A DNA stretch of 33,873 nt, taken from assembly GCA_017554665.1 (NCBI GenBank), contig JAFZHX010000024.1:1-33873 (forward strand). The letters run 5' to 3'. This document shows positions 24,966 through 31,729 of this stretch, piece after piece; within the stretch, counting starts at the first letter, position 1, and each line of letters begins with the position of its first letter. The stretch comes from Alphaproteobacteria bacterium. Lineage in GTDB: Bacteria; Pseudomonadota; Alphaproteobacteria; Rs-D84. The translations under genes and the position numbers were made by a program. Below the pieces are notes generated by a model. That model worked only from the letters and a program-made list of their open reading frames with translations. It was not told the origin of the DNA and made no database searches.

Positions 24966-25691
24966 CATAACAAAATCTTCACCAAGATAGACTTTCTTTA
25001 CCATTTCGTCTTTGATAATTTCTTCTGTGGTGCCATGCTTTAAGATTTTTCCATCGTGCAAAACATAGCTGCGATCTGTAATGCCAAGTGTTTCGCGTAC
25101 ATTGTGGTCTGTAATAATAACACCAAGACCACGATTTTTTAGCTGAGATACCAAGCTGCGGATTTCGTTTACTGCGATTGGGTCAATACCAGCAAAAGGT
25201 TCGTCCAGCAAAATAAACTTTGGGTTGTTAGCCAATGCACGGGCGATTTCAACACGTCTGCGTTCGCCACCAGATAGCGCAGTAGCAGGACTGTGGCGCA
25301 GGCTGGAAATTGAAAATTCTTCTAGTAATGAGTCTAGCTTCTTTTGACGTTTTTTCTTGTCAGGCTCAACAACTTCTAGGATTGCCATAATGTTTTGTTC
25401 AACTGTCAGACCACGAAAAACACTGTTTTCCTGTGGCAGATAGCCAATGTGTAATCTGGCGCGTTGGTAAAATGGCAGGTGGGTTATGTCTTGAGAATTT
25501 AAGAATATTTGACCACCTGTTGCAGCAAGTTGTCCTGTGATGCAATAGAATGCAGTGGTTTTGCCAGCTCCGTTTGGGCCCAGCAGACCAACGGATTCAC
25601 CTTGGCGGGCGATCATTGATATGTCACGAATTACCATACGTTTGCCGTATGTTTTTGATAAGTGTTCAATTCGCAGTATTGATTGTTTCAT
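24963..25691 (-). CDS. lptB: LPS export ABC transporter ATP-binding protein LptB
   Basis: The cytoplasmic ATPase that powers removal of LPS from the inner membrane with LptF, LptG and LptC. The 242-residue length is standard. Walker A GPNGAGKTT (38-46), Q-loop Q87, signature LSGGE (139-143), Walker B FILLDE (159-164) and the switch histidine H196 are all present. It follows LptB-type sequence closely (GYLPQENSVFRGLTVEQN). The start overlaps the lptC stop as ATGA, so the pair is translationally coupled. No lptA lies between or beside them. Confidence 0.95.
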   Translation of the reverse strand: MKQSILRIEHLSKTYGKRMVIRDISMIARQGESVGLLGPNGAGKTTAFYCITGQLAATGGQIFLNSQDITHLPFYQRARLHIGYLPQENSVFRGLTVEQNIMAILEVVEPDKKKRQKKLDSLLEEFSISSLRHSPATALSGGERRRVEIARALANNPKFILLDEPFAGIDPIAVNEIRSLVSQLKNRGLGVIITDHNVRETLGITDRSYVLHDGKILKHGTTEEIIKDEMVKKVYLGEDFVM

Positions 25692-26167
25692 AATTTTATC
25701 ACCAATTCTTTTGTTCTTATACGATCGCCATTGCTGGAATCGATTTTTACATTTCCTATTAATGTAATGTTTTTTTGTTTGCTGTTATATTTACCTGTGT
25801 CTGCGCTGATGTTGTCGGTTATTGTTGTGCCATTAGCATCGCGATTGATTGTGCCATTCACGGCTTGCATAAAGATTATATCAGGATTTTTATATTCTTG
25901 ATAGCCAATTTTTGCATGTAGCTTAAAGGGTTTGCCGTCTTTGTCTGTGCCTATGAATGAAGCATTAGACATTTTGAATTGGTTTGTAACGATGTCGTTC
26001 ATGTTGATTGCAGATATAGGAGTCCATAATAACTGCTTGGTGAACAAGGTGCTTGCGACCAATGCCGTAATCATTACCAAGCCCCAACCAGTAAAGAAAA
26101 ACCGCCACAAGCGCTTTAAACGGCGGTGTTTTGAAAATATAATAAAGTTGCGTTTATCTGTTTGCAT
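25688..26167 (-). CDS. lptC: LPS export protein LptC
   Basis: A 159-residue protein with one N-terminal transmembrane segment (about 24-45) and a periplasmic beta-jellyroll. It links the LptBFG transporter to the periplasmic bridge. The strands MNDIVTNQFKMSNASFIGTD and YNSKQKNITLIGNVKI match the LptC/OstA-like fold, and position upstream of lptB supports the call. The fold is also shared by LptA, but LptA has a cleaved signal peptide rather than a retained anchor. The predicted transcription start lies at the ATG, so the message may be leaderless; the preceding GGGA is too close to act as a normal ribosome binding site. Confidence 0.82.
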   Translation of the reverse strand: MQTDKRNFIIFSKHRRLKRLWRFFFTGWGLVMITALVASTLFTKQLLWTPISAINMNDIVTNQFKMSNASFIGTDKDGKPFKLHAKIGYQEYKNPDIIFMQAVNGTINRDANGTTITDNISADTGKYNSKQKNITLIGNVKIDSSNGDRIRTKELVIKL

Positions 26168-26173
26168 GTTCCC

Positions 26174-26202
26174 AGTTTAAACCGACAATAATAAAAATGC
26201 AA
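26174..26202 (-). promoter_or_regulatory. Promoter of lptC-lptB, probably leaderless
   Basis: On the minus strand TTGCAT (26202-26197), a 17-base spacer and TAAACT (26179-26174). Transcription should start at about 26167-26168, the first base of lptC. Confidence 0.55.
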
Positions 26203-26233
26203 TTTTTATATTTATCTAATTAAATTTTTATGT

Positions 26234-26239
26234 TATAAT
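26234..26239 (+). promoter_or_regulatory. -10 box of the exported-protein gene at 26253
   Basis: TATAAT, with a weak -35 (TTTATC, 26211-26216). The leader would be about seven bases long. Confidence 0.5.
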
Positions 26240-26252
26240 TGCTTCAAGAGAG

Positions 26253-27071
26253 ATGAGAAAGATTTTACTATTCTTTATAGGTGTGTTTGTTGCGGTGCAT
26301 GGTACGGCATGTGCTGTAGTTATTAACAAGGCTCCGACTGTGGCTACTAAAAAGGTTACCGCACAAGAAGCTGGTGCCTCTTTGTTGCCAACTGCGCTTG
26401 GTGTGGTTAGTGGTGTTATGCAACTGACACAGCAACAAAAAGCTTTGAGTGAAGAGTGTGTGCCAACTGGTCAGGAATTGTCTTTTGTTAACGATATTAT
26501 AAAAGAGTGGGCAAAAACAGGTGCCGCAACCGCAGAAGAAATCGAAGGCGGAAGAATGAATGGTATGAAACGCTGTGCAGACGGTAATACCTATGATTCA
26601 AGTATTCGTATGTCTGCTGATTTGAATGATAGTACACTGATTTGTTATGATGCTTATACTGATGATAAGTCAGCTGTTTGGTATCGCTATCCAAAGGCTT
26701 CCAGTTCTTATTATTGTACAGATGGCTCTACGAACTGTAGTGATAAAACAAAACAACATATGTCTAATATATATGATGTGTTTAACTTGGTTGATTTTGG
26801 CCAGGATGATTATACGGTCAAAGAAGGTGAAATGGCTGCTAAGTTGATGGCAAAAATTGAACAGTGTTCGTCCGCAAGACTAAGTGCTCGTAAAAAAGAA
26901 CTGTGGGGTAATTTCTTGGTGGGAACAATTGGTGGAATGGGACAAAAGACAAATACAGCAAATATTATGGAAACTGTTTCGGGTATGGCAGGCTCAATGT
27001 CGGGTGGTGGCAATGTGTTACAGTCGTTGGGCGGTTTGACTAATATGGTACCACAATTGTTGAATAAATAG
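26253..27071 (+). CDS. Exported protein of unknown function
   Basis: A 272-residue protein with a signal peptide (about 1-21, near GTACA). The mature part starts with an Ala/Thr-rich stretch, then has eight cysteines in a central region (CVPTGQE, KRCADGNTYD, YYCTDGSTNCSD), a helical segment, and a Gly/Met/Ser-rich tail (GMAGSMSGGG). I do not recognise a domain. The ATG is preceded only by AGAGAG with a very short leader. No terminator is obvious before the promoter of the next gene. It neighbours the OmpA-like lipoprotein and may act in the same compartment. Confidence 0.7.
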   Translation: MRKILLFFIGVFVAVHGTACAVVINKAPTVATKKVTAQEAGASLLPTALGVVSGVMQLTQQQKALSEECVPTGQELSFVNDIIKEWAKTGAATAEEIEGGRMNGMKRCADGNTYDSSIRMSADLNDSTLICYDAYTDDKSAVWYRYPKASSSYYCTDGSTNCSDKTKQHMSNIYDVFNLVDFGQDDYTVKEGEMAAKLMAKIEQCSSARLSARKKELWGNFLVGTIGGMGQKTNTANIMETVSGMAGSMSGGGNVLQSLGGLTNMVPQLLNK

Positions 27072-27091
27072 TGTGTTTGTTTTTTTCCGCT

Positions 27092-27120
27092 TTACTAGTT
27101 TGTCAAAAAATCGTATAATA
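27092..27120 (+). promoter_or_regulatory. Promoter of the OmpA-like lipoprotein gene
   Basis: TTTACT (27092-27097), a 17-base spacer and TATAAT (27115-27120), continuing as ATGCTTAATAAA, similar to the element at nifJ and tyrS. Confidence 0.65.
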
Positions 27121-27147
27121 TGCTTAATAAAAAGAAGGATAGGGCAG

Positions 27148-28806
27148 ATGAAAAATAAATCTTGCGTTGCAACTTGGGCTGTATCTCGCTTAATGATGAT
27201 GACTGGTGTTGTTGCATTAGCAGCTTGTAGCCAAGGTAATATGGGACAATATACAGGACCAGTAGCAACTCCGACGGTCGATTATGTTGAAGCGTTGGAT
27301 GTTTATTCTGCACCACACAAAGATTCTTTCTTGAATCAGTTGGCTATGAACTATCGTTCTTATGCTATTTATAATGCACGTACTAGCGGTTATTCAGAAA
27401 TGGGTGAATTGTTTGCAAACAAGGCTGTGGCTGCATTTTCTGGCGAAACACCTTTCCCAGAAGTTTTAGATAACTGGCCAGTTGAAAACGAACAAGAAGC
27501 TTTTGAACTGTATAATGCATATAATGATTTGATTGAACAATTAAAGAATGATGCAACTTATGCAAATCCAGAACTGGCTGCAGAAGCACAAGCAAAGTTT
27601 GATTGCTGGTTGTCTGCAACTGCAAGCGGACAAGTCGCAACAGCACAACAATGTCGCGAAAGATATAATAAAGCTATTGCTGCTTTGCGTGATTGTCATG
27701 GTGGAAAAATTGTAAAAAAACAACAAGAAGTAAAAAAATGCACTTCAGAAGAATGCACTACAACAGTCGAGACTGTTACAGCTACTGCAGAAGTGCAACA
27801 GACTTACTATCCAGACACTCGTAATATGATGGTTGTTCGTGGTGATGCACGCGAAGGTGTTATTATTGTTAATAATGTAAATGTTCCAGAACATTTGATA
27901 AAGCCTGTTCCTGTTCAACCATTGGTGTTTAATCAAAATATCTATGGTGGCGATAAGACAATCAATAAAACAAAGAAAACATCTCCTGGTGGCATTGTTG
28001 TAGTTGCTGAAACACAAACAGATTGTCCTGCATGTAAAAATGATTGTGAAAAATGTCAGAAATGTCCTGCAGAAAAAGAATGTCAAGAATGCCAAAAATG
28101 TCAGGAATGTCAGCAGTGTCCAGATTGTACAGTGCATCCTATTGTAGATTTACCAACAGAAAATTTGCCTGCTTTAGAACAGCCTGCGGTTGTAGAACAA
28201 CCTGTGATTCCTCAGATTGGTGATGAATTGGTTTCTCGTGAAGAATTTATCAATATGATGATGGCAATGCGTTCCGAGCTGGCCGCAATCAATGCTCGTT
28301 TGGACGAATTACAGGCTGCTTCTGGTGAAAAAACAATGATTAAGGTTCAACAGATTCCTTTGGAGCCAAAACAGCATGTTATGGAAGAAGTGTTTGAAGT
28401 AAGATTTGATTTTAATAAATCTATTATTAAACCTGAATATCAAGAGCTGATTAAGAAGTTGGCTTCTGCAACACAGGAAAATAAAAATATTAAAGTTTCT
28501 GTGGTCGGTCATACAGATACAACTGGTTCAAGTAATTATAACTATGCTTTGGGTGGACGTCGCGCAGAAGCTGTTCAGAAGATGCTGATTGAATACGGTA
28601 TCCCATCAAGTCAGATTGTTGCTGTGTCTGCTGGTGAAGAAGATTTAGCAGTTCCTACTCCTGATAACACACCAAATGCGGCAAATCGTCGTGTGCGTGT
28701 TGTCAAAGAAGTTCACTCTACAGAACCTGCAAGGCCTGTGCCAGTTGAGCTAACGGTCGAAGAAGTTTCTGTTGAGGGGTGCGGTGAGAAAGGTTGTAAT
28801 CGATAA
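27148..28806 (+). CDS. OmpA-family lipoprotein with an 11-cysteine cluster
   Basis: A 552-residue outer membrane lipoprotein (lipobox LAAC). The N-terminal half is helical and Ala/Glu-rich. Residues 293-327 hold eleven cysteines mostly spaced C-x2-C (KCQECQKCQECQQCPDC), an odd insert for this family. A short helix (about 370-395) precedes the C-terminal OmpA peptidoglycan-binding domain (about 410-525), with VRFDFNKS, VVGHTDTTGSSNYN, GRRAEAVQKML and NRRVRVV; the peptidoglycan-contacting Asp and Arg are present. It should tether the outer membrane to the cell wall. The ATG at 27148 follows AAGGATAGGG; a start 75 bases upstream would read through the promoter. Confidence 0.88.
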   Translation: MKNKSCVATWAVSRLMMMTGVVALAACSQGNMGQYTGPVATPTVDYVEALDVYSAPHKDSFLNQLAMNYRSYAIYNARTSGYSEMGELFANKAVAAFSGETPFPEVLDNWPVENEQEAFELYNAYNDLIEQLKNDATYANPELAAEAQAKFDCWLSATASGQVATAQQCRERYNKAIAALRDCHGGKIVKKQQEVKKCTSEECTTTVETVTATAEVQQTYYPDTRNMMVVRGDAREGVIIVNNVNVPEHLIKPVPVQPLVFNQNIYGGDKTINKTKKTSPGGIVVVAETQTDCPACKNDCEKCQKCPAEKECQECQKCQECQQCPDCTVHPIVDLPTENLPALEQPAVVEQPVIPQIGDELVSREEFINMMMAMRSELAAINARLDELQAASGEKTMIKVQQIPLEPKQHVMEEVFEVRFDFNKSIIKPEYQELIKKLASATQENKNIKVSVVGHTDTTGSSNYNYALGGRRAEAVQKMLIEYGIPSSQIVAVSAGEEDLAVPTPDNTPNAANRRVRVVKEVHSTEPARPVPVELTVEEVSVEGCGEKGCNR

Positions 28807-28812
28807 AAATAC

Positions 28813-28840
28813 TTGACAAAAGTTTTTATAGGTATATATT
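28813..28840 (+). promoter_or_regulatory. Near-consensus promoter of the 60-residue protein gene
   Basis: Perfect TTGACA (28813-28818), a 16-base spacer and TATATT (28835-28840); one of the strongest promoters in the window. Confidence 0.75.
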
Positions 28841-28878
28841 AGCTGTTGTCAGAGAGATGTTTTAAAGAGGCATTTGAA

Positions 28879-29061
28879 ATGACTGATAAAGTAAAAGATT
28901 TTAATTTAGGTATCGATGCTCTGAGACAGCAGGGTGCCATTGATACAGGGTTTGGACCAGCAAACAAGGCACGCGGCTTCAATAAAGGAATAGAACCATT
29001 AAATGTTGCTGATATCTTTAGAACTAAGTTTGGTTTGACTTTTGGTGGCAACGAAAATTAA
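28879..29061 (+). CDS. Small conserved-looking protein of 60 residues (unknown)
   Basis: A 60-residue soluble protein with no signal peptide or membrane segment, rich in Gly, Phe, Lys and Asn (KDFNLGIDALRQQGAID, then FGPANKARGFNKGIEPLN). I do not recognise it. The ATG at 28879 lies eight bases after AAAGAGG; an upstream in-frame ATG at 28846 would start just a few bases after the -10 box and has no ribosome binding site. It is a single-gene unit with a near-consensus promoter and a strong terminator, so it should be well expressed. It sits between an envelope gene and rpsD. Function cannot be inferred. Confidence 0.7.
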   Translation: MTDKVKDFNLGIDALRQQGAIDTGFGPANKARGFNKGIEPLNVADIFRTKFGLTFGGNEN

Positions 29062-29075
29062 AAAATAAGCAATTG

Positions 29076-29108
29076 AACCCCAGTAGATGTATTTCTGCTG
29101 GGTTTTTT
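29076..29108 (+). terminator. Terminator of the 60-residue protein gene
   Basis: AACCCCAG-T-AGA stem paired with TCT-G-CTGGGTT, then T run. Confidence 0.8.
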
Positions 29109-29131
29109 TGTTTTTCAAATTTAGAAAATAC

Positions 29132-29160
29132 TTGATTTTTCAAATAAAAACATATAAACT
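29132..29160 (+). promoter_or_regulatory. Promoter of rpsD
   Basis: TTGATT (29132-29137) with TAAACT (29155-29160) at 17-base spacing, or TATAAA (29153-29158) at 15. Confidence 0.55.
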
Positions 29161-29162
29161 AA

Positions 29163-29246
29163 GCACCGCTGGATAACCAGAACTGATTAAGAGATGGTGC
29201 ATTTTGGTCCCATCAATGATAAGGATTCTGTTAAATATCTGGCACC
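29163..29246 (+). promoter_or_regulatory. rpsD leader with competing hairpins (possible S4 autoregulation)
   Basis: The leader before rpsD holds GCACC (29163-29167), an inner CTGG-ATAA-CCAG hairpin (29169-29180), GGTGC (29196-29200) and a second GCACC (29242-29246). The middle GGTGC can pair with either outer copy, so two exclusive folds exist. Ribosomal protein S4 is known to control its own operon in other bacteria; whether it does so here is inference. Confidence 0.4.
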
Positions 29247-29274
29247 GAAAAACCAAAAACAAAGGAAAATAAAA

Positions 29275-29907
29275 ATGGCAAGAGCTGGTGCAAAGCGTAG
29301 CACACGCAAATTAAAAATTGGACGTAGTCTGGGCGTCAATCTGTGGGGTCAGGCTAAATCTCCATTTAATAAACGCAAATATAAACCTGGTCAGCATGGC
29401 CCAACATCTCGTGGTGGTAATTCTTCTGATTACGCAAAACAGATGCGTGCTAAGCAGACTTTGAAAGGTTATTATGGTAATGTTGGAGAAAAGAAATTCC
29501 GCAAATATTATCTGGAAGCTGTTAATATGAAGGGCGACACTCCTGAAAACTTGATTGGTTTGTTGGAACGCCGTTTGGATGCAGTTGTATATCGTGCAAA
29601 ATTAGCACCAACTGTATTCTCTTCACGTCAGTTAATCAGCCATGGTCATATCAATGTTAATGGTAAACGCGTTAAAGTTGCTTCTTACCAGGTAAAACCA
29701 GGTGATGTTATCACAGTAAGTGAAAAAGCAAAACAAATGCCTTTGGTAGTATTGGCATTGGAATCTGCAGAACGCAATTTTGCAGACTATGTTTCTGTTG
29801 ATAGCGCAAACTTTACAGCAACATTTGTTCGCGTTCCTGCATTCGAAGACGTACCATATCCTGTACAAATGTTCCCAGAATTGGTCGTCGAATTCTATTC
29901 TCGTTAA
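29275..29907 (+). CDS. rpsD: 30S ribosomal protein S4
   Basis: Primary 16S rRNA-binding protein of the small subunit and translation-accuracy protein. The 210-residue protein has the S4 layout: basic N-terminus with GRSLGVNLWGQAKSPFNKR, then KYKPGQHG, LRAKQTLKGYYGNVGEKKFRKYY, the S4 domain with LERRLDAVVYRAKLAPTVF, and ends in VEFYSR. The ATG at 29275 follows AAAGGAAA; an in-frame start 81 bases upstream lies inside the structured leader and is rejected. It is monocistronic, as in many alphaproteobacteria. Confidence 0.97.
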   Translation: MARAGAKRSTRKLKIGRSLGVNLWGQAKSPFNKRKYKPGQHGPTSRGGNSSDYAKQMRAKQTLKGYYGNVGEKKFRKYYLEAVNMKGDTPENLIGLLERRLDAVVYRAKLAPTVFSSRQLISHGHINVNGKRVKVASYQVKPGDVITVSEKAKQMPLVVLALESAERNFADYVSVDSANFTATFVRVPAFEDVPYPVQMFPELVVEFYSR

Positions 29908-29925
29908 TAGATGGTATGCTGAAAT

Positions 29926-29955
29926 TAAATCCCCCAATTTCGGGGGATTTTTTTG
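29926..29955 (+). terminator. Terminator of rpsD
   Basis: AAATCCCCC-AATTT-C-GGGGGATTT hairpin then T run. Confidence 0.9.
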
Positions 29956-29984
29956 TTGTCAAATTTTAATAAAAATAATAAAAC

Positions 29985-30013
29985 TTGACTTTTTTGTCAA
30001 TTTAGTGTAATAT
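29985..30013 (+). promoter_or_regulatory. Promoter of rho
   Basis: TTGACT (29985-29990), a 17-base spacer and TAATAT (30008-30013). The -35 box is part of an inverted repeat TTGAC-TTTTTT-GTCAA. Confidence 0.65.
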
Positions 30014-30073
30014 GTATGACATCAAAACGGTGTCGTTCGAATTACCGTAATCTCCAAACAAAGGAAAAATTTT

Positions 30074-31342
30074 ATGCATATTAATGAACTAAAGGCTAAA
30101 TCGCCACAGCAGTTGCTGAAAATGGCAGAAGATATGGGTATTGAAAATCCATCACAGTTAAATGTACAACAGTTGCGTTTCGCTGTTATGCGTGTATTCG
30201 CAGCAGATAAAAAAGTTGTATTGATTGGTGATGGTGTTTTGGAACGTATGCAGGATGGTTTTGGTTTCTTGCGTGCGCCAGAATCTAATTATTTGGCAGG
30301 ACCAGATGATTTATATGTGTCTCCAAATTTAATTAAAAAGTATGGCTTGAAGACAGGTGATTATGTCGAAGGTCAAATTCAAGCTCCACAAAATGAATCT
30401 GAACGCTATTTCGCGTTGGAAACAATTGAACGCGTTAATGGTGATTTGCCAGAAAAATTAAAGCATCGTGTGTCTTTTGATGATATGACACCTTTGTATC
30501 CTGATGAAATGCTGAAAATGGAAGTGCCAGACGATAAAGATAAAGGTCGTAATTTGTCCGCGCGTGTTATCGATTTAATTTCTCCTACTGGTAAAGGTCA
30601 GCGTTCTTTGATTGTTGCACCTCCTCGTACTGGTAAGACAGTTATGTTGCAGAATATAGCTCATAGTATCGCGACAAATTATCCTGATGTTAAGTTGATT
30701 GTATTGTTGATTGACGAACGTCCAGAAGAAGTTACAGATATGCAACGCAGTGTAAAAGGTGAAGTTATTTCTTCTACTTTTGATGAACCGGCTGCGCGCC
30801 ATATCCAAGTTGCAGAAATGGTTATTGAAAAAGCTAAACGCTTGGTCGAAGCAGGGCAGGATGTTGTTATTTTGCTGGATTCTATTACTCGTTTAGGTCG
30901 TGCATATAACACATGTGTTCCTTCCAGTGGTAAGGTTTTGACTGGTGGTGTTGATGCTTATGCTTTACAACGCCCAAAACGCTTTTTCGGTGCTGCACGT
31001 AATATCGAAGGCGGTGGTTCCTTGACTATTATTGCTACTGCATTGGTTGATACAGGCTCCAAGATGGACGAAGTTATCTTTGAAGAATTTAAAGGTACTG
31101 GTAACAGCGAAATTATCTTGGATAGAAAGCTGTCTGACAAGCGTGTGTATCCTGCTATTGATATTACAAAGTCTGGCACACGTAAAGAAGACTTGTTGGT
31201 TGGTAAAGAAATTCTATCAAAAATGTATGTCTTGCGTCGTATTATCAATCCAATGGGAACATTGGAAGCAATGGAATTCTTGTTGGATAAGTTGCGCCTG
31301 ACAAAAACAAATGATGATTTCTTTTCATCAATGAATCAGTAA
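30074..31342 (+). CDS. rho: Transcription termination factor Rho
   Basis: Hexameric RNA-dependent ATPase that releases transcripts. The 422-residue protein has the usual order: N-terminal helical domain (1-45), cold-shock RNA-binding domain (about 52-120, [18 protein letters not shown]) and the ATPase core. The core holds the P-loop APPRTGKT (182-189), [30 protein letters not shown], the Q-loop segment near [15 protein letters not shown], and the R-loop. The length is standard. The ATG follows AAAGGAAAAA. It is a single gene between its own promoter and terminator. The window has at least fifteen intrinsic terminators as well, so Rho probably acts mainly on untranslated RNA. Confidence 0.98.
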   Translation: MHINELKAKSPQQLLKMAEDMGIENPSQLNVQQLRFAVMRVFAADKKVVLIGDGVLERMQDGFGFLRAPESNYLAGPDDLYVSPNLIKKYGLKTGDYVEGQIQAPQNESERYFALETIERVNGDLPEKLKHRVSFDDMTPLYPDEMLKMEVPDDKDKGRNLSARVIDLISPTGKGQRSLIVAPPRTGKTVMLQNIAHSIATNYPDVKLIVLLIDERPEEVTDMQRSVKGEVISSTFDEPAARHIQVAEMVIEKAKRLVEAGQDVVILLDSITRLGRAYNTCVPSSGKVLTGGVDAYALQRPKRFFGAARNIEGGGSLTIIATALVDTGSKMDEVIFEEFKGTGNSEIILDRKLSDKRVYPAIDITKSGTRKEDLLVGKEILSKMYVLRRIINPMGTLEAMEFLLDKLRLTKTNDDFFSSMNQ

Positions 31343-31346
31343 AATT

Positions 31347-31372
31347 AAATCCCGCTTGTTGCGGGATTTTTT
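31347..31372 (+). terminator. Terminator of rho
   Basis: AAATCCCGC-TTGTT-GCGGGATTT hairpin then T run; it ends about ten bases before the next ATG. Confidence 0.85.
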
Positions 31373-31383
31373 ATAGGGAAAAT

Positions 31384-31611
31384 ATGAGTAAAATATATTT
31401 TGTTTTAGCGGTGTTTGCCGCTTTGTTTTTTGCGTATTTGGCTGGTATTAGTAAAGGTGTGCAAAAATGTCAGAAAGATGTAGCGTATAACAATGTTAAA
31501 CAACAAATGGAATTAATACAGGCAAAGGAACAAGTAAATGCAGAAACAGTTACTGTTGGGACTGGTGTTATTCGTGAGCGCTTGTACCAGAAATATACCA
31601 TCGCAGACTAG
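31384..31611 (+). CDS. Small membrane-anchored protein, inner-spanin-like
   Basis: A 75-residue protein with one N-terminal hydrophobic segment (about 4-22) and a charged, helical periplasmic part (KCQKDVAYNNVKQQMELIQA, then RERLYQKYTIAD). A second gene, in another frame, starts inside its 3' third and encodes a lipoprotein. Membrane-anchored helix plus overlapping lipoprotein is the layout of phage Rz/Rz1 spanins, which fuse inner and outer membranes in lysis. The protein is shorter than typical Rz (about 150 residues) and I see no sequence proof of homology. TAGGGA precedes the ATG. The rho terminator ends ten bases upstream, leaving no room for an ordinary promoter between them. Confidence 0.6.
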   Translation: MSKIYFVLAVFAALFFAYLAGISKGVQKCQKDVAYNNVKQQMELIQAKEQVNAETVTVGTGVIRERLYQKYTIAD

Positions 31612-31729
31612 TTCGTGCGCAAAAATTGCTTGTGTGCCGATATATGGGCGCGCTAATGACTGGAAGGTTATTAGTGATGATTTGGCGCGAAATATCTATC
31701 GGCATAATAAGTTGTGCGAGTGCTTGTAA
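31538..31729 (+). CDS. Small lipoprotein overlapping the preceding gene, outer-spanin-like
   Basis: A 63-residue lipoprotein in the +1 frame relative to the gene at 31384, overlapping it by 74 bases. The signal peptide ends in lipobox VSAC with lipidated C16. The mature part is 48 residues with four more cysteines (27, 32, 60, 62), and carries NDWKVISDDLARNIYRHN. An AAAGGA site lies eight bases before the ATG, inside the upstream gene, which supports real translation. The layout is that of Rz1, but the mature part is not especially Pro-rich. Its last 34 bases overlap the end of the convergent arginase-family gene. Confidence 0.65.
   Translation: MQKQLLLGLVLFVSACTRNIPSQTSSCAKIACVPIYGRANDWKVISDDLARNIYRHNKLCECL

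Noticed and set aside
31384-31729. Prophage remnant
   Set aside because: Only the two-gene layout is phage-like; no integrase, endolysin, holin, capsid or attachment site is visible nearby, so I do not call a prophage.
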